Shown: piece by piece, positions 42,239 through 50,858 of the stretch | Numbering within the stretch: position 1 is the first letter of the stretch | How the letters are laid out: each line of letters starts with the position of its first letter | Assembly: GCA_900551295.1 (NCBI GenBank) | Contig: URVJ01000001.1 | Coordinates: forward strand, 1-64,000 | DNA from: an uncultured Eubacteriales bacterium | Lineage (GTDB): Bacteria > Bacillota > Clostridia > Oscillospirales > CAG-382 | DNA length: 64,000 nt | Direction: 5' to 3' | Notes under the pieces: model-generated | What the model saw: the letters and a program-made list of their open reading frames with translations, nothing else | What the model was told of the DNA's origin: nothing | The model's database searches: none | Translations under genes and position numbers: made by a program

Positions 42239-43057
42239 TTACAGCTTTATCGGGTAGTCGCCGTAACCCATTACGCAGCTGATTCCGTTTTCTCTGCCCA
42301 TAACAAGTACCGACATAACGCAGAGCAGCAGACAAATGCAGGTGTGATACATTTTTCCGATAACGTATGTTGCGCCGATAGATTTGTGTTTTATTTCTTT
42401 TTCGTCGACTAGGCAGTATTTAATAAGGTAGCCGAGTGAATTTTTCAGCGCCGACTCATCAAGTCCGGTCTTTTCTTTGAGTTCGTCAAAGCTTATGTCG
42501 CTCATAGATATAATTGCGGCAATGACGAGAAGATTGTTATCATGGCTGATATGCTGAAAAAATGCCGAATATCTGTCTATATCCTCCCGTGTAACAGTTT
42601 CAAAGAAATCGCGCGTCACGACTGCACCGAACCCTTTGCCGCAAAGCAGAGCAAGTCCGTTTTGGTTTGAGATGTGCGACGGATTGTCGTACATCCATAT
42701 TTCGTCAGTGCGTTTTAAACCGCCTTTACATATTCCGTGAAAAGCGGCGGCAAAGATTTCCAGAGCTTTTTCGTAAGACTCTTTTGACATTTGTTCCTTT
42801 GCGTTTTTTACCTTGTCAAAAATCATATATTGTATGTCGTCATAGACGTAATTTTTGCCGTACATCAGACAGTCGATGCTTACATTAAAAAATTCGGCAA
42901 TTTTCGGGAGCATGAGAGTGTCCGGGACGCTTTGACCGTTTCCCCATTTTGAAACCGACTGAAAAGTAACGTTTACAGCGTTTGCAAGCTGTTCCTGTGT
43001 AATGCCTTTTGATTTTCTGAGACGCACTATGTTCTCCGACAGAGTGATTTCTTTCAT
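42239..43057 (-). CDS. XRE family transcriptional regulator
   Basis: 272 residues. The N-terminal XRE helix-turn-helix (about 5-60) shows LRKSKGITQEQLANAVNVTFQSVSKW. A C-terminal region of about 200 residues includes a possible second winged-helix segment (ISFDELKEKTGLDESALKNSLGYLIKYCLV) and a hydrophobic stretch near the end. Similar regulators often sit beside MATE pumps, and a decayed MATE gene lies about 190 bp upstream on the same strand. The second ATG (43057) has GGGAG at proper spacing. Confidence 0.82.
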   Translation of the reverse strand: MKEITLSENIVRLRKSKGITQEQLANAVNVTFQSVSKWGNGQSVPDTLMLPKIAEFFNVSIDCLMYGKNYVYDDIQYMIFDKVKNAKEQMSKESYEKALEIFAAAFHGICKGGLKRTDEIWMYDNPSHISNQNGLALLCGKGFGAVVTRDFFETVTREDIDRYSAFFQHISHDNNLLVIAAIISMSDISFDELKEKTGLDESALKNSLGYLIKYCLVDEKEIKHKSIGATYVIGKMYHTCICLLLCVMSVLVMGRENGISCVMGYGDYPIKL

Positions 43058-43088
43058 ATTCATTCTCCCAAAAGCTATTTACATTACC

Positions 43089-43116
43089 ATTATACAGAAT
43101 TTTCGTTTAAAATCAA
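43089..43116 (-). promoter_or_regulatory. Promoter of the XRE regulator gene
   Basis: On the minus strand TTGATT (complement of 43111-43116), 16 bp, TATAAT (complement of 43089-43094). Confidence 0.6.
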
Positions 43117-43160
43117 TAACGTTTTAGGTTATGTATTCAACTGCGGCGCGAAATGCAGAC

Positions 43161-43193
43161 AAAAAGGCTGATGTCAATTTATACAACAGCCTT
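43161..43193 (-). terminator. Terminator downstream of the MATE pseudogene
   Basis: AAGGCTG (43164-43170) pairs with CAGCCTT (43187-43193); on the minus strand TTTTT follows. It separates the pseudogene from the XRE gene promoter. Confidence 0.7.
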
Positions 43194-43249
43194 ATATAAT
43201 ATATTTTTAAAAATCAGAGTGAAAAACGTAATTATGCATGTACCGGCAG

Positions 43250-43990
43250 TCATATTATGCGAAACTGTGTCCACTTTTGCGACTTTTCTCTCCAAATAAA
43301 GATTGCGCCGCGGAAAACAAGGTCAATACTCATACCGATTGCCACTCCGATAACACCCATATCAAGCCAAAGTCCGAACAGAGCCGAGAAGAAAAGCCTT
43401 GCGGCAACTGTAAGAAAAATCGATACAACCATGGTAAATTTTGCATCGTCTGCTGCACGAAGTCCGTTACCAAGCGAACCGGCAAACGGATATGCCAAGC
43501 CGTTGAAGATATTATTGATCAGTACAAGAATTATAACAAGTTCTTTTGCCTAAGGCGAGATAGCGGAAATTCTGACTATGAGCGGCGTAATCATGAAAAC
43601 CAAAGCGTTCCACAGAACGGACAGCACAAGGGTAATTTTATTTAACTTTTTAAAGTAGAAATTTGCAGAGTCAATATCACGTGCGCCCATGCACTGACCT
43701 ATGACCGTCGTGTAGACGGGTGCCATAGCCAGCCACATAATAGAGGCAAGCGACCAAATGCTTTGCGCCACACCGTTTGCGGCAACTGAAATGTACATTG
43801 TTACATTTGTTTTACCGATACTCCGGCACAGCGCCGCGCCGGCATCGTAAACTGTAAGAAAGGGCAGGGAAAGAGTTGTAATCAAGAGATAAGTTTCGCA
43901 GGCTGACATGACATCAGGCTCAATTTTGCCGAAAAGGAGGTGCAGCAGCGAAGTTCGTAACGGCACGATGATAAACGTCAGTACACATTG
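43250..43990 (-). pseudogene. Decayed MATE family efflux pump
   Basis: Remnant of a MATE multidrug/sodium antiporter. The upstream part includes GKIEPDVMSACETYL and VIGQCMGARD; the downstream part includes AYPFAGSLGNGLRAADDAK. Both lie in one frame but are separated by an in-frame TAG (complement of 43550-43552), read as ISP-stop-AKELVIIL. The N-terminal portion is missing: homology begins near 43990 after an in-frame stop. A large central piece between NVTMYIS and VAANGVA also seems lost. Three lesions make a functional pump unlikely. The partner may have been the XRE regulator downstream. Confidence 0.82.
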
Positions 43991-44012
43991 AATTTAGGGT
44001 GAATTATATAAG

Positions 44013-44040
44013 TAAAACTCCCGCACAAAAGTACGGGAGT
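44013..44040 (-). terminator. Terminator of tRNA-Gln
   Basis: ACTCCCG (44017-44023) pairs with CGGGAGT (44034-44040); on the minus strand it is followed by TTTAC, starting two bases after the tRNA 3' end. Confidence 0.75.
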
Positions 44041-44042
44041 TC

Positions 44043-44117
44043 TGGCTGGGACGGTTGGACTCGAACCAACGAATGGCGGAGTCAAAGTCCGCTGCCTTAC
44101 CGCTTGGCTACGCCCCA
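44043..44117 (-). tRNA. trnQ: tRNA-Gln (anticodon TTG)
   Basis: 75 nt on the minus strand. The acceptor stem TGGGGCG pairs with CGTCCCA, the anticodon loop CTTTGAC gives anticodon TTG, the T arm is TTGGTTCGAGTCCAA, and the 3' CCA is encoded. All four arms fold. It is flanked by a consensus promoter and a terminator, so it is a single-gene unit. Confidence 0.95.
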
Positions 44118-44136
44118 ATATTTTCACAACATTAAT

Positions 44137-44165
44137 ATTATACTATATTTTGGCGTTTCTGTCAA
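44137..44165 (-). promoter_or_regulatory. Consensus promoter of tRNA-Gln
   Basis: On the minus strand TTGACA (complement of 44160-44165), 17 bp, TATAAT (complement of 44137-44142): a perfect sigma-A match, as expected for a stable RNA. Confidence 0.9.
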
Positions 44166-44251
44166 TATCAAATATTGAAAAGCAGGGGAATGTGGCAGCG
44201 ATTTTTTCGCAAAATACGACTTCTTTCTGCCAGACAGACAATGAAAAAAGC

Positions 44252-44277
44252 AAAAAAGCACGCTATTAAAAACGTGC
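44252..44277 (-). terminator. Terminator of the pst-pho operon
   Basis: GCACG (44258-44262) pairs with CGTGC (44273-44277); on the minus strand six T follow. It lies 15 bases after the phoR stop. Confidence 0.7.
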
Positions 44278-44291
44278 CTTTTCAAAATTTA

Positions 44292-45950
44292 TTATTTTGC
44301 GCTGAAAGTAACGGTAATTTCAGTACCGACATCAAGTGTGCTTTCAAGCGAGATTTTTGCGCCGTGGAACATTGCGCCGTGCTTGACTATCGCAAGTCCG
44401 AGTCCGGTTCCGCCGACAGCCTTTGAACGTCCCTTATCAACTCTGTAAAAACGTTCAAAAACATGGCTCTGATCCTGTTTCGGTATGCCGATTCCGGTGT
44501 CCTTTACGGAAAGCTGTGCGGCGCCGTTTTTGTTTTCAACCGTAACACTTACACTGCCGTGCGGCTTGTTGTATTTTATAGCGTTTTCACAGAGATTGTA
44601 TACCATTTCGTCAATAATTTTAGGTGATGCGTCTATGTGAACGTCGTCGCCGGAAACAGAAACCGAAACGTCCTTTTCGTCTGCAAGTCTGTGCAGACGT
44701 TTTTCAACATTTCCGCAGATGTCAAGTAAATCTACATCTTCAACCGTAAAGCACGGACTTTTTTCATCAAGTTCGCTGATTTTTATTATATCGCCCACAA
44801 GCGAAATAAGCCTTTGTGACTCGTCGTATATCGACTGCGAAAAGTCTATGACGTCCTCTTTCGGAAGATTTCCGTCTTTCATAAGTTCTGCAAAGCCTGA
44901 AATCGAAGTCAGCGGAGTTTTCAGCTCGTGCGACACGTTTGCCGTGAATTCGCGGCGCATTTTCTCACGCTCCGTACTTTCCGTTATGTCGATAATAATT
45001 ATTACGGCGCCGGCAATGCGGTTGTTTTCAAAAACGGGTGTTGCGATAAATTCGTATGTCAGACCGTCAAGGCTCATTGTGCTTGACGAACGCTTTCCGT
45101 CAAGAGCCGTGTTTATGTAGTCGCGAAACTGCTTTGTGCGGTTGAGTGTGAATACCGTTTCTCCGACGCAGTTTTTTTCGGAATGAAGCAATTTCAATGC
45201 GGAATTGTTGCAGGAGAGTAAAAGCGCATTTTTATCGACAATCAGAAAACCCTCGCTCATATTTTCTGTTATGAGGTTGAATTCGTTTCTGCGCTTGTAT
45301 GCCTCGTCAAGCTGCTTGTGAATTGTATCGCTCTGCACCGCAATCTTTTTCAATAACGGCGTAAGCTCAGAGTAAGTTACGTTGTTTTCGGGATTGTTAA
45401 GATCAAGCTCGTTTATAGGTTTGATAATGCTCTTTGAAATTTTTGAAGATAAGAACAGGCAGAGCAGCACCGCGCCGGTTATTACGGCAACGGTAGGCTG
45501 CAGCAGACTTAAAAGAATAAGAACTGCCGTATACTGCTTTGCCGAAACGCGCAGTATTGTACCGTCGTCAAGCTTTTTTGCATAGTAAACGGTCTTTTGC
45601 ATAAGCGTGTCGGAATATCTTGAGCTTGTTCCCGAACCGTATTTGACTGCGTCGCTTACTTCTTTTCTCGAAATGTGGTTTTCCATTTCGGCGGGATCTA
45701 ATTGCGTGTCGGCAGTTACCGTGCCGTCGGGAGCAATGAGCGTAATTCTGCGGTCGTTTGATTTTAACCCGTATATCGCGTCTTTGCCGTTTGTTTCAAC
45801 TATGTACGAAATCGTTTCGGTTTCGCTTTTTAATTCTTTAAGGAGCTGATTGTCAAAAATACTGAAAAGTATTCCTGCTATAAGTATAAGACTTAAAAGC
45901 AGGGTAAGCATTGAAGTAAAGAAAACAGAACGAAATATTTTACCTGTCAT
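44292..45950 (-). CDS. phoR: Phosphate regulon sensor kinase PhoR
   Basis: 552 residues. Two membrane segments (about 10-30 and 148-172) flank an extracytoplasmic sensor. A PAS domain (about 225-330) follows, then the DHp domain with FTANVSHELKTPLTSI carrying the phosphorylated His, and the ATPase domain with N box NLCENAIKYN, G1 VKDTGIGIP and G2 GGTGLGLAIV. It phosphorylates PhoP when phosphate is scarce. It overlaps phoP by 11 bp and sits directly after pst-phoU, which supports the Pho assignment. Confidence 0.92.
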   Translation of the reverse strand: MTGKIFRSVFFTSMLTLLLSLILIAGILFSIFDNQLLKELKSETETISYIVETNGKDAIYGLKSNDRRITLIAPDGTVTADTQLDPAEMENHISRKEVSDAVKYGSGTSSRYSDTLMQKTVYYAKKLDDGTILRVSAKQYTAVLILLSLLQPTVAVITGAVLLCLFLSSKISKSIIKPINELDLNNPENNVTYSELTPLLKKIAVQSDTIHKQLDEAYKRRNEFNLITENMSEGFLIVDKNALLLSCNNSALKLLHSEKNCVGETVFTLNRTKQFRDYINTALDGKRSSSTMSLDGLTYEFIATPVFENNRIAGAVIIIIDITESTEREKMRREFTANVSHELKTPLTSISGFAELMKDGNLPKEDVIDFSQSIYDESQRLISLVGDIIKISELDEKSPCFTVEDVDLLDICGNVEKRLHRLADEKDVSVSVSGDDVHIDASPKIIDEMVYNLCENAIKYNKPHGSVSVTVENKNGAAQLSVKDTGIGIPKQDQSHVFERFYRVDKGRSKAVGGTGLGLAIVKHGAMFHGAKISLESTLDVGTEITVTFSAK

Positions 45951-46620
45951 TTTCCGGCACTCCGATTTTATAACCGATATTTTTTACTGTTTGAATGTAT
46001 TTTCCCGCATCACCGAGTTTGATGCGAAGTTTTCTTATATGAACGTCAAGCGTTCTCGATTCGTCGTAGTATTCGCCCCATACGCGGCTTAAAAGCTCGT
46101 CGCGTGAGAGGACATTTCCGCCTGCTTCGAGAAGTGTTGTAAGAAGTGTATATTCCTTGAATGAAAGTGTTACGGTTTGCGCACCGTTTTTCACAACGTG
46201 CTTCCCCGGATCGACAAAAAGCGTTCCGACCTGATATGCATTGCGCGCTGCTGCACCCTTTGTACGGCGCAGCAGCGCATTTACTCTCGATACAAGTTCC
46301 GTCATGCCGAAAGGCTTTGAAATATAATCGTCGGCACCTGCGTCAAGTCCCGTTACTATATCAAATTCGCTTGATTTTGCCGTCAGCATAATTACGGGAA
46401 GTGTGTGTGTTTCGGGAGCTTTGCGCAGCTTTGACAGCACCGACAGACCGTCCTCTTCGGGCAGCATAATATCGAGTATTGCAAGATCCGGCACTTTTTC
46501 GGATACTTTTTCAAAAAAGCTGTGCGGATACTCAAATCCGCAGACCTCAAACCCTTCTTTTGAAAGGGCATAGCAGACAAGCTTTCTTATATTTGCGTCG
46601 TCCTCAAGTAAATATATCAT
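45940..46620 (-). CDS. phoP: Phosphate regulon response regulator PhoP/PhoB
   Basis: 226-residue OmpR/PhoB-type regulator. The receiver domain (about 1-115) has the phosphorylated Asp in LAILDIMLPEEDG and conserved Lys in GADDYISKPFG. The winged-helix DNA-binding domain (about 130-220) has VLSRDELLSRVWG and DVHIRKLRIKLGD. GGAGTG precedes the ATG. It probably binds the Pho box upstream of pstS. Confidence 0.93.
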   Translation of the reverse strand: MIYLLEDDANIRKLVCYALSKEGFEVCGFEYPHSFFEKVSEKVPDLAILDIMLPEEDGLSVLSKLRKAPETHTLPVIMLTAKSSEFDIVTGLDAGADDYISKPFGMTELVSRVNALLRRTKGAAARNAYQVGTLFVDPGKHVVKNGAQTVTLSFKEYTLLTTLLEAGGNVLSRDELLSRVWGEYYDESRTLDVHIRKLRIKLGDAGKYIQTVKNIGYKIGVPENDR

Positions 46621-46679
46621 GCCGTCACACTCCTTTTACGACATTTTATCATACTTTATGCTATATATCAAGTACGATT

Positions 46680-47330
46680 TCAGCCGTCAAGGCTCTTATG
46701 ACGTCCGGTTATGGAATATATTACCCATTCGGCAATGTTTACGGCGTGGTCGCCTATTCTTTCAAGGTATTTTGCAATCATCAGAAGATCTATCATAGCT
46801 TCGGCGTTCTTGTCGTCGGACTGAATTCCCGATATAAGCTCGCTCTTGATCTTTAGAAAAAGATTATCGACCGTATCGTCCTGCTCAATGACGTTCTGAG
46901 CAAGATTTTCGTCCGATTTTACAAAGGAATCTATGCTGTCCGTCACCATTTTAATGGCAGCCGCGGTCATATCCGTTATATGGATTTTGTTTACGTATCC
47001 TGCACTGTTTACAAAGTGAGCGATTTCCGAAATATCCGATGCCTGGTCGCCGATTCTTTCCATGTCCGAAATCATTTTCAGCGCTGAGGAAATTTTTCTT
47101 AAATCCTTTGCAACCGGCTGCTGCATTAAAAGCAGTTTCATGCAGAGGTTTTCTATGTCGCGCTCTTTTCTGTCGATCTGCCTGTCTGTCTCAATGGCGT
47201 TCGACTTATACTCGTCGTCATCGGTTGTAAGGTATTTTACGGCGTTGCTTATAGCTTCTTCGCACAGTGCGCCCATAGTTATAAGCTCGTTGTCAAGCTG
47301 TAATAGCTGTTCGTCAAATCTGTTTCTCAT
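46680..47330 (-). CDS. phoU: Phosphate uptake regulator PhoU
   Basis: 216 residues, two PhoU three-helix repeats with metal-binding type motifs (ERDIENLCMKLLLMQQPVAKDLR and YLERIGDHAVNIAEWVIY). PhoU links the PstSCAB transporter to PhoR and restrains the regulon when phosphate is plentiful. ATG 47330 lies 5 bp after the pstB stop; the in-frame upstream ATG would overlap pstB by 44 bp and is less likely. Confidence 0.94.
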   Translation of the reverse strand: MRNRFDEQLLQLDNELITMGALCEEAISNAVKYLTTDDDEYKSNAIETDRQIDRKERDIENLCMKLLLMQQPVAKDLRKISSALKMISDMERIGDQASDISEIAHFVNSAGYVNKIHITDMTAAAIKMVTDSIDSFVKSDENLAQNVIEQDDTVDNLFLKIKSELISGIQSDDKNAEAMIDLLMIAKYLERIGDHAVNIAEWVIYSITGRHKSLDG

Positions 47331-47334
47331 TTTA

Positions 47335-48084
47335 TCAACCAAACCTTCCCGTAATGTAATCTTCGGTTCGCTTGTCACGAGGTTCGGAGAACATTTTTTC
47401 CGTATCGTCGTATTCTATCAGTTCGCCGAGGAGAAAGAACGCGGTTTTGTCGGCAATTCTCAATGCCTGCTGCATATTGTGGGTCACTATCACAATTGTG
47501 TATTTTTTCCGCAGTTCTATTGCAAGATCTTCAATTTTTGAAGTAGATATAGGGTCAAGCGCGCTTGTAGGCTCGTCCATCAGCAGTATTTCGGGTTCGA
47601 CCGCGAGTGCTCTTGCAATGCAGAGTCTTTGCTGCTGACCGCCGCTCATGCCGAGAGCGCTTTTTTTCAGTCTGTCTTTGCATTCGTCCCATATTGCCGC
47701 CTGACGCAGTGAATTTTCGACTATTTCATCAAGTTTAACCTTAGATTTTACACCGTGCAGTTTCGGACCGTAAGCAATGTTGTCGTAAATGCTCATAGGA
47801 AAGGGATTGGGTTTCTGGAACACCATGCCGATCTGCTTTCTGAGCGACGTTACGTCAATGTCTTTGTATATATCGACACCGTTAAACGTTACTTTTCCCT
47901 CAATGCGGCAGCCCTCAACAAGATCGTTCATACGGTTGAGCGATTTTAAAAAGGTAGATTTTCCGCAGCCCGACGGTCCTATAAGCGCCGTAATTTTGCG
48001 TTCGGGAATACTTATGTTTATATTTTTTAAAGCATGATTTGCGTCATACCAAAGATTTAAGTTCTTTGCTTCGAGTATAGACAT
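47335..48084 (-). CDS. pstB: Phosphate ABC transporter ATP-binding protein PstB
   Basis: 249 residues. Walker A ALIGPSGCGKSTFLKSLNRMNDL, Q loop VFQKPNPFPMSIYDNIAYGP, signature LGMSGGQQQRLCIARAL, Walker B ILLMDEPTSALDP, switch His VTHNMQQA. LNRMNDL and PNPFPMSIYDN are diagnostic of PstB. It powers phosphate import through PstA/PstC. Confidence 0.97.
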   Translation of the reverse strand: MSILEAKNLNLWYDANHALKNINISIPERKITALIGPSGCGKSTFLKSLNRMNDLVEGCRIEGKVTFNGVDIYKDIDVTSLRKQIGMVFQKPNPFPMSIYDNIAYGPKLHGVKSKVKLDEIVENSLRQAAIWDECKDRLKKSALGMSGGQQQRLCIARALAVEPEILLMDEPTSALDPISTSKIEDLAIELRKKYTIVIVTHNMQQALRIADKTAFFLLGELIEYDDTEKMFSEPRDKRTEDYITGRFG

Positions 48085-48096
48085 ATATGCACCGTC

Positions 48097-48948
48097 TCAC
48101 TTTCTGAATTTTTTTGCCGCAAGATGTGCGAGCGTGTTGATAATGCAGGTAAGCGCAAGCAGGATAAAGGCTATTGCAAAAGCTACGCCGAATTCTCCTC
48201 GTTCCTTTGCGTACATATAAAGCGCAACGGTAAGTGTCGAACCGGGATTTCCGGCGCTCAGAGCCTCTTTTATGCCGAGTATTTCGTTTGCCATGCCTGC
48301 CGTGAACAAAAGCGCGGCGCTTTCTCCGACAATTCTGCCGACCGAAAGTATACAGCCGGTTATTATTCCGTCAACCGCGGACGGTATTACCACCGTTCTT
48401 ATCATGTTCCATTTTCCGCTGCCGAGAGCAAGAGAACCTTCTCTATAAGAGTTCGGTACGGTTTTAAGGCTTTCTTCGGTTGTTCGTATTATATTTGGGA
48501 GAGTCATTATAACCAGAGTGAAAGAGCCTGCGAGAATGCTTGTGCCGAGACTGAAAAACTCGACGAAAATCAGAAGTCCGACAAGACCGTAAATAATGGA
48601 CGGTATTCCCGAAAGAGTTTCGGCGGCAAGCTCAACCGCACGAACAATTTTTTTGTTTTTTGCATATTCGGTAAGATATATTGCGGAACCTACACCGATG
48701 GGAAGTACGAATACAAGCGTTATCAATACGATATATACGGTGTTGAGTATATTCGGCAGAATACCGTCGATGTTCCGCAGCAGACTCGGTTTTGAGGTGA
48801 TAAGTTTAAGAGTTACATTTGGAACACCACGGAAAATTATGTATCCGACAACACCCAGCAAAAGCGCAATTACCGTAAATGCCGCGATGAGCATAAGTGT
48901 CCGCATCAATTTTGTGTATATTTTTCTGCCTGTTGAAAGCTTGTGCAT
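48097..48948 (-). CDS. pstA: Phosphate ABC transporter permease PstA
   Basis: 283 residues, six membrane segments. Family signatures are GVGSAIYLTEYA, SGIPSIIYGLVGLLIFV, the ATPase-coupling EGSLALGSGKWNMIRTVVIPSAVDGI, and LSVGRIVGESAALLFTAG. It forms the phosphate channel with PstC. Genes are spaced 3-12 bp apart, so the block is one operon. Confidence 0.95.
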   Translation of the reverse strand: MHKLSTGRKIYTKLMRTLMLIAAFTVIALLLGVVGYIIFRGVPNVTLKLITSKPSLLRNIDGILPNILNTVYIVLITLVFVLPIGVGSAIYLTEYAKNKKIVRAVELAAETLSGIPSIIYGLVGLLIFVEFFSLGTSILAGSFTLVIMTLPNIIRTTEESLKTVPNSYREGSLALGSGKWNMIRTVVIPSAVDGIITGCILSVGRIVGESAALLFTAGMANEILGIKEALSAGNPGSTLTVALYMYAKERGEFGVAFAIAFILLALTCIINTLAHLAAKKFRK

Positions 48949-48951
48949 AAA

Positions 48952-49815
48952 TTATTTATCCTTTCTCTTAACAACAAAATTAAGAATACAGTTAATTATC
49001 AGGATAAAGATAAAGAGAACAAGTGCTATTGAAAAGAGTGCTTTGCGCTGAAGACCCGATGAATAGGACATTTCCGACGCAACGGCTGTTGTTAAGAATC
49101 TTACACTGCCAAAGAGTTTCGGCATATTCGGTACATTTCCCGATACCATCATAACAGCCATTGCTTCGCCTATGCTTCGTCCAATACCGAGTACAACCGC
49201 AGTAAGAATTCCGCTTTTTGCCACCGGCAACGTTATTTTGAAAAGCGTTTCTGTCTTTGTTGCACCGAGTGCAAGCGAACCTTCCTCGTATTCTTTCGGT
49301 ACTGCCGATATTGCCGTCTGAGATACGCTTATAACCGACGGAAGGATCATAACGGTAAGCACTATTATCGCAGAGAAAAGGTTTGCACCGTCCGCAAGTC
49401 CGAATATGTTTCTAACTGCCGGCACAACCGCAATCATACCTATAAGACCGTATATTACCGACGGAATACCCGAAAGCAGTTCAACCGACGAAACAAGTAT
49501 TTTTTTAAGACCCTTCGGCGCACATTTTGCAATGTATGCCGCACACAGAATTCCTATCGGAACGCCGAGTAAAATCGCACCGAGGGTGCCTGCAAACGAC
49601 GTAAGGATAAAAGGAAGAATTCCGTATTTCGGGTCGGAAGAGGTCGGAGACCAGACCTTTCCGGATATAAATCTGAAAAATCCGATCTCCTTGATTGCCG
49701 GTAAACCCGATACTGTTAAGAATACCGTTATGATTATTACAAAAGCTACCGAAAGAAAACCGCACAGTGTAAAGATAAGCCGTACAATATTTTCAAATAA
49801 ATGCTTTTTTTTCAT
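48952..49815 (-). CDS. pstC: Phosphate ABC transporter permease PstC
   Basis: 287 residues, six membrane segments. It has GIPSVIYGLIGMIAVVP, coupling motif YEEGSLALGATKTETLFKITLPVAKSGI and GIGRSIGEAMAVMMVSGN, typical of PstC. It partners PstA. It begins 26 bp after pstS. Confidence 0.95.
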   Translation of the reverse strand: MKKKHLFENIVRLIFTLCGFLSVAFVIIITVFLTVSGLPAIKEIGFFRFISGKVWSPTSSDPKYGILPFILTSFAGTLGAILLGVPIGILCAAYIAKCAPKGLKKILVSSVELLSGIPSVIYGLIGMIAVVPAVRNIFGLADGANLFSAIIVLTVMILPSVISVSQTAISAVPKEYEEGSLALGATKTETLFKITLPVAKSGILTAVVLGIGRSIGEAMAVMMVSGNVPNMPKLFGSVRFLTTAVASEMSYSSGLQRKALFSIALVLFIFILIINCILNFVVKRKDK

Positions 49816-49841
49816 AAGTTTTTACCGTGCTTTGCTTTAAT

Positions 49842-50657
49842 TTATTTTACTACCGGGATTGCTCCGGCGCTCTCGATAAGACTGTCGGCGTCCTTGCTTG
49901 TTGCAAAGTCGAAGAATGCCTGTGCAGCGTCGCTTAATTTTGCGCCCTTTTTGGTTACGAATACGAAGTCACGCTGAATCTTGTAGCTGCCGTCCTGAAC
50001 CGTCGCGGTCGAGGGTGTAACACCGTCAACGCTGACTGCCTTTACGGTATCCTTTACAGCTGCAAGAGAAGCATATCCTATGGCATTGGGGTTTGAAGAT
50101 ACCGTCTGTATAACGTCGCCGGTCGATGTAAGCTCTTGCGCGTATACACAAGCGTCCTTTGTTCCTGTGATTGACTCAAAGCCGTCACGTGTACCGGACG
50201 CAGCCTCTCTGCCTATGCAAACTATGGGAGCATCGTCACCGCCGACTTCCGACCAGTTTGTAATTTCACCTGTATATATCTTTGAGATCTCGTCAAGCGT
50301 AAGACCGTCAACCTTGTTTTGAGGATTTACTACCATTGCAATACCGTCTATCGCAACTACCGTCTGATCAAGTGTTTTTGCTTCATCGTCCTTGAGATCC
50401 CTGCTTGAAAGCCCTATGTCGCATCTGCCTTCCGAAACCGCCTGAATGCCTGAACCCGAACCTGTGGGATTGTATGTAACCTTGACGCCTGAATTATCTT
50501 TCATATATGCTTCGCTGAGGTACCCTATTACCTTTTCCATTGATGTCGAACCGTCTGTTGTTACAACTCCCGAAGTTTCCTTCTTAGAGGAGCAGCCGCT
50601 TAAAATTAAAGCCGCAAGTGAAAGAACAGTGATTGCCGAAATAATGATTTTTTTCAT
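49842..50657 (-). CDS. pstS: Phosphate-binding lipoprotein PstS
   Basis: 271 residues. Signal peptide and lipobox LSGC at about residue 21. Phosphate-binding motifs are VVTTDGSTSMEKVI near the mature N terminus, NPTGSGSGIQAVSEGRCDIGLSSR and REAASGTRDGFE. It captures phosphate outside the membrane and delivers it to PstCA. GGAG lies before the ATG. It leads the pstSCAB-phoU-phoPR operon, with a Pho box upstream. Confidence 0.96.
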   Translation of the reverse strand: MKKIIISAITVLSLAALILSGCSSKKETSGVVTTDGSTSMEKVIGYLSEAYMKDNSGVKVTYNPTGSGSGIQAVSEGRCDIGLSSRDLKDDEAKTLDQTVVAIDGIAMVVNPQNKVDGLTLDEISKIYTGEITNWSEVGGDDAPIVCIGREAASGTRDGFESITGTKDACVYAQELTSTGDVIQTVSSNPNAIGYASLAAVKDTVKAVSVDGVTPSTATVQDGSYKIQRDFVFVTKKGAKLSDAAQAFFDFATSKDADSLIESAGAIPVVK

Positions 50658-50729
50658 GATTAATTACTCCTTTTTCTTTTTTACGGCTTTATTTTAATCC
50701 GCAGCGGGTTAATTCCGAAAGCATAGCTG

Positions 50730-50746
50730 TGTTAATTGTAAGTTAA
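50730..50746 (-). promoter_or_regulatory. Pho box upstream of pstS
   Basis: On the minus strand TTAACT (complement of 50741-50746) and TTAACA (complement of 50730-50735) are 11 bp apart (TTAACW-N5-TTAACA), matching the direct repeats bound by Bacillus-type PhoP. A -10-like TAAAAT lies downstream (complement of 50691-50696). Confidence 0.65.
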
Positions 50747-50801
50747 CTGTTGAAAATCAGCATCAAAATACGGATTTACAGAAACTTAACAGTAAATTCC
50801 C

Positions 50802-50830
50802 TTGACTTAATGCACTAATAGTGGTAATAT
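50802..50830 (+). promoter_or_regulatory. Promoter of the pyr operon
   Basis: TTGACT (50802-50807), 17 bp, TAATAT (50825-50830). The leader is only about 20 bases, too short for a PyrR-type attenuator. Confidence 0.78.
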
Positions 50831-50858
50831 ATCTAGGATAAAAATTGCGGAGGTCGTA

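Noticed and set aside
43550..43552. TAG as a recoded sense codon in the MATE gene
   Set aside because: The gene also lacks its N terminus and a central block, so simple decay explains the stop.
44175..44426. Small plus-strand gene overlapping the phoR end
   Set aside because: Composition is that of an antisense shadow, it overlaps a terminator and the phoR coding end, and no ribosome binding site is present.
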